Positions 1-5,076 of a DNA stretch of 5,076 nucleotides are shown in pieces. Numbering within the stretch: the first letter of the stretch is position 1; each line of letters begins with the position of its first letter. The notes below the pieces were generated by a model. It worked only from the letters and a program-made list of their open reading frames with translations. It did no database searches and was not told the DNA's origin. The translations under genes were made by a program, and so were the position numbers. This DNA comes from an uncultured Actinomycetes bacterium (GTDB lineage: Bacteria; Actinomycetota; Coriobacteriia; Coriobacteriales; RUG844), in contig OMSY01000065.1 in NCBI GenBank assembly GCA_900313875.1, positions 1-5,076 on the forward strand, written 5' to 3'.

Positions 1-1341
1 GAGGTCGTCGACCGGATACCCCAACTCGAGAAGGAGCGGCTTGAGACCCGCTATGGACTCGAGCGAGGGGATATCGTGGACACGGTATACCATCGGCATG
101 CCCCGGGATGACATGAACCGTGCCACGGCCTCGTTCGCACAGATCATGGCTTCCTCGATGGCTCCAGTCGCCTCGGTACGCGACCTGAGGTACACGTCCG
201 TGACCTCACCGGTATCGGAGAGGACCACTCCAGGTTCCGTGCTCTCGAAATCGATCGCCCCGTTGGCGACACGTCGCGCACGCAATCTCGAGGCGAGTTC
301 GCGCAGCGCCTCGAGCGCATGGGCGAGCTCGGGAGTGGGGTAAGGCGATTCGCGCTCGAAGAACGACTGCACCTGACCATAATCAAGACGGACATCGCTT
401 CTGATGACACTCGGGTAAAACCCGGAAGAGATGACCTGCCCCTCGGCACCGATCTCGAGGTCCACCGTGAAGGCAAGCCTGTCACAGTCGGGTTTCAACG
501 AGCAGAGGTCATCGCAGAGCGCTTCGGGGAGCATCGGGATGACGCGATCGGGAAGATAGGTGCTTGTCGCACGACGACGGGCATCCAGGTCGATGGAGGA
601 GCCGAATGGGACATAGGAGGAGACATCGGCGATGTGCACGCCCAGATGCCATCCACCCTCCCCTCTCCGCTCGATGGAGATCGCATCATCGAAATCACGT
701 GCATCGACAGGGTCGATCGTGAACACCAGCGCATCCCGAAGATCCCGACGATCGGTCTCGGCAAGAGCGGCATCGACATCGAGCGTACAGGAGGCGGCCT
801 CGTCGAGGGCAGCTGTCGAGAACTCGGTCTCGATGCCGTTGCGTCCGATCAGGACCTTCTCGACGACATCATCGTCGTCAGCCCTTCCGATAACCTGGAC
901 CACCTGTGCAACGGCACTGGTATGCCGGGAAGGATAGGTGACGATATGGGCGCGGACGACATCGCCATCCCGCGCTTCCGGGCAGCTCGCGGCCTCGCAG
1001 AAGAAGTCGAAGCCGATCCGCGGGTCATAGGGAACGATGATGCCAAGACCGCCATCGCGTTCGTAGGTCCCGATGACGGTGTCCTGAGCACGGTCTATGA
1101 CATGGGAGATGCGTCCGCTCCGGCGCGACCCTTGACCGCCACGGTTCGGCGACACGGCCACACGGTCACCATGCATGGCCCCGCGCAGATGGCGCGGCGA
1201 GATGTAATACTCCCCCTCGGGTGTCTCCACGAAACCATAGCCTCGTCTCGTGATGCTGAGGATGCCAGAAGGCTGGGTGCCGTGGTGCGACCTTGTCGGT
1301 CCTTTCCGTGACTTCCCGGCACCTCGCCTCTTGCGGCCCAT
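1..1341 (-). CDS. rnr: Ribonuclease R (RNB-family 3'-5' exoribonuclease), 3' end cut by the window
   Basis: Processive 3'-5' hydrolytic exoribonuclease that degrades structured RNA in the cytoplasm. The first 447 residues are visible and the frame stays open to base 1. Residues 1-20 are strongly basic. A cold-shock/OB domain covers about 26-80 (GILSITRRGYGFV, then YYISPRHLRGAMHGDRVAV), and a second OB-like region about 85-150. The RNB catalytic domain starts near 200. Its metal-binding aspartates sit in DPVDARDFDD (D210, D216, D218, D219), with the same spacing as the catalytic Asp cluster of E. coli RNase II. Further family motifs are LGVHIADVSSYV (233-244), YLPDRVIPMLP (262-272), DDLCSLKP (277-284), EEAMICANEAVA (396-407) and YRVHD (419-423). 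The rest of RNB and the expected S1 domain lie outside. The YLPDRVIPMLP form favours RNase R over RNase II, but the N-terminal helix-turn-helix domain of E. coli RNase R is absent. Start: ATG at 1341, one base after the ctpA stop, with AAAAGG at 1356-1351 as ribosome binding site. Last visible gene of the operon. Confidence 0.95.
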   Translation of the reverse strand, partial: MGRKRRGAGKSRKGPTRSHHGTQPSGILSITRRGYGFVETPEGEYYISPRHLRGAMHGDRVAVSPNRGGQGSRRSGRISHVIDRAQDTVIGTYERDGGLGIIVPYDPRIGFDFFCEAASCPEARDGDVVRAHIVTYPSRHTSAVAQVVQVIGRADDDDVVEKVLIGRNGIETEFSTAALDEAASCTLDVDAALAETDRRDLRDALVFTIDPVDARDFDDAISIERRGEGGWHLGVHIADVSSYVPFGSSIDLDARRRATSTYLPDRVIPMLPEALCDDLCSLKPDCDRLAFTVDLEIGAEGQVISSGFYPSVIRSDVRLDYGQVQSFFERESPYPTPELAHALEALRELASRLRARRVANGAIDFESTEPGVVLSDTGEVTDVYLRSRTEATGAIEEAMICANEAVARFMSSRGMPMVYRVHDIPSLESIAGLKPLLLELGYPVDDL

Positions 1342-1342
1342 C

Positions 1343-2638
1343 TCATGCAGCCTTTTCGGAAACGTCCGCTATCTGCCTGCGGCAATGCTCGACGGCATCA
1401 CGGTATTGCACGTCATCATCTCCTATCCCGATGAGCGTCGGCTGCATGTCGACCACGATATCCGGCGTGATGCCGACACCATCGATATCCGACCCATCGG
1501 GAGTGTGGTAGTGGGCGATGGTGAACTTGACAGCACCGCCGAACGAAAGCGGCGTGACCGTCTGGACGCTGCCCTTGCCGAACGTCTTCGTGCCGATGAG
1601 GGTTGCACGACCGTTCTGCTGGAGCGAGGCAGCCATGATCTCGGATGCCGACGCCGAGTATCCGTTGACGAGGACGGTCAGGGGCTTGTCGGTCATGGCC
1701 TCCCCCGTCACGTCGAACCTCGCGGTGCCATCGCCCCGCGAGGCGACCTCGACGACGTTTCCAGAGGACTGGAAGAGGGACGTGACCTTGACGGCCTGAT
1801 CGAGCAATCCACCGAGGTTGTTGCGCAGGTCGACCACATAGCCCTGTGCGCCCTGCGACTCGAGCTCCTCGATGGCACCACGCACGTCCTCATCAGGAGA
1901 GCCATCGAAGCTCGAGATGCTGATGTAGCCCACCTCCCCATCGAGCCGATGACTGACGTTGGGGATCTTGATGGTCTCGCGCGTCATGACGGCGTCCATC
2001 ATCTCCCCACCCGGGTCATCAAGCGATGTCGGGCGACGCCAGGAAACACGGACATCGGTCCCCGGCTCACCGGAGATGGCATCCACGATCTCCTTGGCGG
2101 TCATGGAGTCACGGACGTCATCGTCGACCCCGACGATGAAATCACCAGCTTGGATGCCCGCGTTCTCCGCAGGACTCCCCTCGTAGACGCGGATGACGAC
2201 CGCCTTGTCCCGATAATCGTCCAGGGATATCCCTATGCCCACGTAGCTACCTTGCGACTTCTTCTGCAGGGAACCGTACTCGTAGTCGGTGTAATAAGCA
2301 GCATGGCGGTCTCCGGTGCTCTCGAGCAATGCCTCGATGGTCGCCTCCGTGGCGGTATCGATATCGGAGGGTGCGTAGGCATGTTCCTCGAGCTGCGTGG
2401 CGACCTCGTTGACCCGGTTGCCAAGGACAACGCCCGATGCAGGAGCCTCCGTATCCTCCTGGATGGTATGGGAGGGCAGGGCGTTGATGCCGGAGAAATC
2501 CCTCAGGACATAGCCCAGGCAGAAGCCGACGACCATGACGAGAAGGGCGCTCAGAAGCCTGAACACCCTCCCCTGCTCACGCGATTGTATGGTCTTCTGC
2601 CTGTCCTCCGAAGAGATGTCGTGCTGTTCAGGCGTCAT
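1343..2638 (-). CDS. ctpA: Membrane-anchored S41 carboxy-terminal processing protease with PDZ domain
   Basis: Serine protease of the C-terminal processing (Prc/CtpA/CtpB) family, 431 residues. Residues 1-25 are polar and probably cytoplasmic. A single hydrophobic segment at about 26-46 (FRLLSALLVMVVGFCLGYVL) acts as an uncleaved anchor, leaving the rest outside the membrane. A PDZ domain covers about 128-205, starting at GSYVGIGISL, with SPAENAGIQAGDFIVGVD. The S41 core runs from about 230 to 395. The catalytic Ser-Lys-Gln set is visible: S330 in GYSASASEI, K355 and Q359 in FGKGSVQ. The 25- and 4-residue spacings equal those of B. subtilis CtpB. DGVGITPDIVV (386-396) is the usual end of the domain. 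One variant is DLRNNLGG (270-277), where the family usually has Pro in place of Leu. No lipobox surrounds Cys40. The ATG is 6 bases after the ftsX stop, with AAGG about 11 bases upstream. B. subtilis also has a CtpB-type protease next to ftsEX. The substrate cannot be read from sequence. Confidence 0.94.
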   Translation of the reverse strand: MTPEQHDISSEDRQKTIQSREQGRVFRLLSALLVMVVGFCLGYVLRDFSGINALPSHTIQEDTEAPASGVVLGNRVNEVATQLEEHAYAPSDIDTATEATIEALLESTGDRHAAYYTDYEYGSLQKKSQGSYVGIGISLDDYRDKAVVIRVYEGSPAENAGIQAGDFIVGVDDDVRDSMTAKEIVDAISGEPGTDVRVSWRRPTSLDDPGGEMMDAVMTRETIKIPNVSHRLDGEVGYISISSFDGSPDEDVRGAIEELESQGAQGYVVDLRNNLGGLLDQAVKVTSLFQSSGNVVEVASRGDGTARFDVTGEAMTDKPLTVLVNGYSASASEIMAASLQQNGRATLIGTKTFGKGSVQTVTPLSFGGAVKFTIAHYHTPDGSDIDGVGITPDIVVDMQPTLIGIGDDDVQYRDAVEHCRRQIADVSEKAA

Positions 2639-2644
2639 GGATGG

Positions 2645-3559
2645 CTAGACCTTGAGATAGCGCCGCATGGCGAGCAACGATCCGAAGAGGCCGATGATGA
2701 GACCGAAGATCAACAGCAGCACGGAAATCTTGAGCAATGCCATGTTCGACACCGAGATGGGCAACCAGGACAGCGCGGTGGCCAGCTTCGGCATGGCGAA
2801 ACGCCTGATGAGCGCCACACCGACGATGGCGAACGCAGCTCCGATGAGCGACTGGAGCGCACCCTCCATGAGGAAGGGACCCCTGATGAAGCCGTTCGAG
2901 GCTCCCACGAGACGCATGATGGCTATCTCCCTGCGCCGTGCCAGGATGGCCAGACGGATCGTGTTGTTGATGAAGATGAAGGTCACGAACACGAGCAGTG
3001 CGACGACCGCGATACCGATGTACCTGATGTAGTTGGTCACCTGGAAGAGGCGCTCGACGGTCTGCTGACCATACTTGAGCGAATCACTCGGATCACCGGA
3101 ATTGTCGCAGATCTTCTTGAAGGTCTCGTTATCGAGGATGCGCTGTGCGACGTTCTCGACCTGCTGGGGATCGTACAGGTTGACATCGAGGGAGGCGGGA
3201 AGCGGGTTCGCGCCATCGAGTGCCTGGACGATCTCGGGATTGGAGGTCATCTGCTCGGTGAAGTTCTTCAGCGCCTGCTCCTTGGTGGTGAACTTGACAT
3301 CGCTCACCTCATCATAATCACGGATGGTGCCGAGGAGCTTGTCGATATCCTCCTGAGCCGCATTGTCCGCCACGTACACCGTGATGGACACCTGGTTCTC
3401 CACCGACTCGACGATATGCTTGACCATGATGCTGCCGAGCATGAAAACGCCGATGACGAGCAGCGATAGGAAGATCGTGATGATGGCACCGAGGTTCGTG
3501 GACATGTTGCGACGGAAGCTGATGAGCGCTTCCTTGAAGAAATAGGAAAGGCTACGCAT
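2645..3559 (-). CDS. ftsX: Cell division ABC transporter permease-like protein FtsX
   Basis: Membrane subunit of the FtsEX complex, which couples ATP hydrolysis by FtsE to activation of peptidoglycan hydrolases outside the cell during division or elongation. With the chosen start it has 304 residues, a usual length. Topology: cytoplasmic N-terminus (MRSLSYFFKEALISFRRN), TM1 about 24-46, a large extracellular domain about 47-177 (includes ANPLPASLDV at 117-126), TM2 about 178-198, a cytoplasmic loop with the family motif RLAILARRREIAIMRLVGAS (202-221), TM3 about 228-250 after PFLMEGALQS, and TM4 about 276-298. The C-terminus MRRYLKV is cytoplasmic. The ATG at 3559 overlaps the end of ftsE by 8 bases (ATGCGTAG), so translation is probably coupled. 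A G-rich stretch, AGGGGGG, lies about 12 bases upstream. An in-frame ATG at 3598 would add 13 residues that are not family-like and lengthen the overlap to 47 bases, so it was not chosen. The hydrolase partner is not in the window. Confidence 0.96.
   Translation of the reverse strand: MRSLSYFFKEALISFRRNMSTNLGAIITIFLSLLVIGVFMLGSIMVKHIVESVENQVSITVYVADNAAQEDIDKLLGTIRDYDEVSDVKFTTKEQALKNFTEQMTSNPEIVQALDGANPLPASLDVNLYDPQQVENVAQRILDNETFKKICDNSGDPSDSLKYGQQTVERLFQVTNYIRYIGIAVVALLVFVTFIFINNTIRLAILARRREIAIMRLVGASNGFIRGPFLMEGALQSLIGAAFAIVGVALIRRFAMPKLATALSWLPISVSNMALLKISVLLLIFGLIIGLFGSLLAMRRYLKV
3552..3559 (-). other. ftsE-ftsX gene overlap (translational coupling)
   Basis: The eight bases ATGCGTAG hold the ftsX start codon and, in another frame, the ftsE stop TAG. 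Such an overlap usually couples translation and keeps the two subunits of a complex in balance. The overlap is seen directly; the coupling is inferred. Confidence 0.8.
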
Positions 3560-4367
3560 CGAGACCGTACACCCCCCTGTCCTGGTCGCGGACGACATGA
3601 CCGTTCTCGAGGGCGATGACCCTCCGCCTCATGCTGTCGACCATCTCGCGGTCATGGGTCGCCACGACGATCGTGGTCCCGGTCCGGTTGATGCGCTCGA
3701 GCAGGCGCATGATACCCAGCGAGGTCTGCGGGTCGAGGTTGCCGGTCGGCTCATCGCAGATGAGGAGCGGAGGACGGTTGACCACCGCACGGGCAATCGA
3801 CACACGCTGCTGCTCGCCACCCGATAGCTGGTCGGGCATCTTGTCCATCTTGGACTCGAGGCCCACGAGACGGAGCACCTCAGGGGTCTGCGTCTCCACG
3901 ACCGCCTGGGACTTGCCGATGACCTCGAGGGCGAAGGCGACATTCTCGAACACGGTCTTGTTCGGCAGGAGCTTGAAGTCCTGGAACACGCAACCGATGT
4001 TGCGGCGCAGATACGGGATGCGCCATCCCCGGATGTTCATCAGGTTCTCACCGGACACCTCGAGGGTACCCGAACTGGCCACGATCTCGCGGTTGAGCAA
4101 ACGTATGAACGTGGTCTTGCCACTGCCGGAATGGCCGACGAGGAAAACGAACTCACCCGCATAGATATCGAGCGAGATATCCTCGAGAGCCGGCTTCTCG
4201 GGCTGTGCGGGGTAGACCTTGGTGAGATGCCTGAAGGAGATGACCGGGGTACCTGACTGCTGGACCTCCATCTCCTCGATGGACGGGAGCGAGGACAGCT
4301 TGCCCGTGCCCTCCCGTGACGCCTTGGGGATCTGACCACCCCTTGTGCGCTTCGTGTGTTTCGCCAC
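3552..4367 (-). CDS. ftsE: Cell division ATP-binding protein FtsE
   Basis: Cytoplasmic ABC ATPase that pairs with FtsX. From the GTG start it has 271 residues. The ABC domain begins near residue 42 (VISFRHLTKVYP). All nucleotide-binding motifs are present: Walker A GHSGSGKT (78-85), Q-loop Q129 in CVFQDFKLLPNKTVFENVA, signature LSGGEQQR (181-188), Walker B LLICDEP (201-207, catalytic E206), D-loop NLD (210-212) and H-loop H238 in ATHDREMV. CVFQDFKLL and ENVAFALEVIG are typical of FtsE among ABC ATPases. Start choice: GTG at 4367 has GGAGAG at 4377-4372 at good spacing. The alternative ATG at 4271 gives a family-average 239 residues but has GAGGAG directly abutting it with no spacing. The GTG start adds a basic leader of about 40 residues (VAKHTKRTRGGQIPK...). 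First gene of the ftsE-ftsX-ctpA-rnr operon, with a candidate promoter just upstream. The function is firm; the start is less so. Confidence 0.95.
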   Translation of the reverse strand: MAKHTKRTRGGQIPKASREGTGKLSSLPSIEEMEVQQSGTPVISFRHLTKVYPAQPEKPALEDISLDIYAGEFVFLVGHSGSGKTTFIRLLNREIVASSGTLEVSGENLMNIRGWRIPYLRRNIGCVFQDFKLLPNKTVFENVAFALEVIGKSQAVVETQTPEVLRLVGLESKMDKMPDQLSGGEQQRVSIARAVVNRPPLLICDEPTGNLDPQTSLGIMRLLERINRTGTTIVVATHDREMVDSMRRRVIALENGHVVRDQDRGVYGLDA

Positions 4368-4371
4368 TGAT

Positions 4372-4377
4372 CTCTCC
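4372..4377 (-). promoter_or_regulatory. Ribosome binding site deciding the GTG start of ftsE
   Basis: GGAGAG on the minus strand lies 4 bases (6 from the GGAG core) before GTG at 4367. It is the clearest Shine-Dalgarno match near any candidate ftsE start and is the main reason for preferring GTG over the ATG at 4271. Confidence 0.7.
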
Positions 4378-4396
4378 GATCTGTAGACGGTGCTAC

Positions 4397-4421
4397 GTTT
4401 CACTGTACGACACAATGAAAC
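4397..4421 (-). promoter_or_regulatory. Inverted repeat (10-base arms, 5-base loop) at the predicted ftsE transcription start
   Basis: On the minus strand the arms GTTTCATTGT (4421-4412) and ACAGTGAAAC (4406-4397) flank GTCGT. In minus-strand RNA all ten positions pair, one as G-U; the plus-strand copy has a C-A mismatch there. The dyad begins 3 bases after the -10 hexamer and covers the predicted start site, which suits an operator or a hairpin at the 5' end of the mRNA. It is not a classical intrinsic terminator for the transketolase gene: the stem is AT-rich and no T run follows. The binding protein, if any, is unknown. Confidence 0.6.
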
Positions 4422-4424
4422 CTG

Positions 4425-4454
4425 ATTATAACAATGACAGTGCTGCCTCCACAA
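4425..4454 (-). promoter_or_regulatory. Candidate sigma-A/sigma-70 promoter for the ftsE operon
   Basis: On the minus strand a perfect -10 hexamer TATAAT lies at 4430-4425, preceded by TG one base upstream (extended -10, TGTTATAAT, 4433-4425). A weak -35, TTGTGG, sits at 4454-4449 with an 18-base spacer. The -10 spans the end of the transketolase gene: its TAA stop (4428-4426) is part of the hexamer. Transcription would start near 4418, about 50 bases before the ftsE start codon. AT-rich hexamers are rare in this GC-rich window, which supports the call. No start site has been measured. Confidence 0.65.
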
Positions 4455-5076
4455 TCGCCCCACAATCCAGCTGGTAAGCGGAGAGGAGCTCGTCGAACCC
4501 CCCGGACTGACCGAAACGGTCATCGACACCGATGAAGGCCATGGGGACGGGACAGCTACGTGCCAGCACTTGGGCAACCCTGGAACCAAGGCCCCCATTG
4601 AGCATGTGTTCCTCCGCGCAGACCACACGACCTGTCTTGGAAGCAGACACGATGATGGCCTCCTCGTCGAGGGGCTTGACGGAAAGCAGGTCGATGACCT
4701 CCGCATCGACCCCCCTGCGTTCAAGCTCCCCGGCCGCCTTGAGAGCTTCATGCACCTCGTATCCACAAGCAAGCAAAGTGACATCCCCGCCTTCGCGGAG
4801 GACCTGTGAGGAGCCGAGATCGAAGGTGCCACCGGCTGCATAGAGCTGGGGGAACTTGGCACGGCTGAGCCGGATGTACACCGGACCGGGGATATCTGCC
4901 GCACGCCTCAATGCCGCTTTCGCGGAATGGTAGTCACTCGGAACGAGTACCCGCATCCCCGGTGCAGCGCACATCAAGGCAAGGTCCTCGAGCATCTGAT
5001 GGCTCCCTCCGTCGGGACCGACGGAGATGCCGGAATGGGTCGGGGCGACCTTGACATCGAGATTCGAGGCACAGAC
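4426..5076 (-). CDS. tkt: Transketolase, C-terminal subunit/section (5' end cut by the window)
   Basis: Thiamine diphosphate-dependent enzyme of the non-oxidative pentose phosphate pathway that moves two-carbon ketol units between sugar phosphates in the cytoplasm. The last 216 residues are visible and the frame is open to base 5076. The visible part begins inside the pyrimidine-binding domain, with PTHSGISVGPDGGSHQ (12-27 of the visible part) and EDLALMCAAPGMRVLVPSDY (30-49), followed by GPVYIRLSR (64-72). The C-terminal transketolase domain follows from about 95, with EVIDLLSVKPLD (126-137), EEHMLNGGLGS (155-165) and GVDDRFGQSGG (183-193). The THSGISVGPDGGSHQ form resembles split transketolases, in which this half is a separate protein of about 310 residues, rather than the full-length enzyme. 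1-Deoxyxylulose-5-phosphate synthase is related but less likely from these motifs. The N-terminal half would be expected just past the right edge. The last codons TTG TTA TAA overlap the promoter proposed for ftsE. Confidence 0.9.
   Translation of the reverse strand, partial: VCASNLDVKVAPTHSGISVGPDGGSHQMLEDLALMCAAPGMRVLVPSDYHSAKAALRRAADIPGPVYIRLSRAKFPQLYAAGGTFDLGSSQVLREGGDVTLLACGYEVHEALKAAGELERRGVDAEVIDLLSVKPLDEEAIIVSASKTGRVVCAEEHMLNGGLGSRVAQVLARSCPVPMAFIGVDDRFGQSGGFDELLSAYQLDCGAIVEAALSLL

Noticed and set aside
319..1311. A 330-codon open frame on the plus strand, antisense to RNase R.
   Set aside because: Same cause: codon-register shadow of rnr, where TTA, CTA and TCA are avoided. The opposite strand encodes an unmistakable RNB protein.
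1095..1385. A 96-codon minus-strand frame across the ctpA-rnr junction, including the ATG at 1346.
   Set aside because: It is out of frame with both genes. The adjacent frame from the ATG at 1341 gives the cold-shock domain of RNase R.
2500..2535. CtpA as a lipoprotein, with Cys40 as the lipidated residue.
   Set aside because: The residues before it (VVGF) do not fit a lipobox, since Phe sits at -1, and the hydrophobic segment continues past the Cys as a normal membrane anchor.
1250..3469. A 739-codon open frame on the plus strand, antisense to ctpA and ftsX.
   Set aside because: It lies in exact codon register opposite both genes, so it is interrupted only where they use TTA, CTA or TCA, codons that are rare here. 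It ends precisely at the CTA codon of FtsX Leu31. Its product is low-complexity Asp/Glu/His/Arg-rich, and no ribosome binding site or family resemblance was seen.
2645..3598. ftsX starting at the ATG at 3598.
   Set aside because: The added residues MSSATRTGGCTVS are not FtsX-like and fall within the ftsE coding region. The ATG at 3559 gives the typical MRSLSYFFKEA start and an 8-base overlap.
4397..4421. The dyad as an intrinsic terminator for the transketolase gene.
   Set aside because: The stem is AT-rich, and the bases after it (GTAGCACCG) have no T tract.
3552..4904. ftsE read from an ATG at 4904, giving 450 residues.
   Set aside because: The extra part is an out-of-frame shadow of the transketolase gene, rich in Ser/Arg/Pro and without family resemblance. 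It also runs across the intergenic promoter.

Overview
All five genes recognised in this window lie on the minus strand, and reading that strand gives a compact block of housekeeping genes. From the right edge to the left they are: the C-terminal part of a transketolase (cut by the window edge), ftsE, ftsX, a membrane-anchored S41 carboxy-terminal processing protease (ctpA type), and the first 447 residues of an RNase R (cut by the left edge). No mobile element, CRISPR array, rRNA, tRNA or phage gene was seen. No stretch above about 60 bases lacks a gene.

The DNA is GC-rich (about 60% by eye, not computed), with Leu codons almost always CTC or CTG. The proteins look actinobacterial or Firmicute-like. 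A stand-alone transketolase C-terminal subunit, ftsEX followed directly by an S41 protease, and this codon use together suggest a high-GC Gram-positive, most plausibly a member of the Coriobacteriia. That placement is an inference from protein resemblance and is not proven here.

Layout: the transketolase ends at 4426. A 58-base gap follows, holding a strong-looking promoter (extended -10 TGTTATAAT, whose last bases form the transketolase stop codon), a 25-base dyad of 10-base arms just downstream of the -10, and a good ribosome binding site before a GTG start for ftsE. From there the genes are packed: ftsE and ftsX overlap by 8 bases, ftsX and ctpA are 6 bases apart, and ctpA and rnr are 1 base apart. 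They read as one operon that continues past the left edge.

Function: FtsE (ATPase) and FtsX (membrane subunit) form the divisome-linked ABC complex that controls peptidoglycan hydrolases outside the cell. The S41 protease is anchored in the same membrane with its catalytic domain outside. RNase R degrades structured RNA in the cytoplasm and appears to share the transcript rather than the pathway.

I see no sign of an undescribed system. The most notable items are the promoter/dyad before ftsE, the basic N-terminal extensions of FtsE and RNase R, and a strong excess of in-frame CTCGAG.
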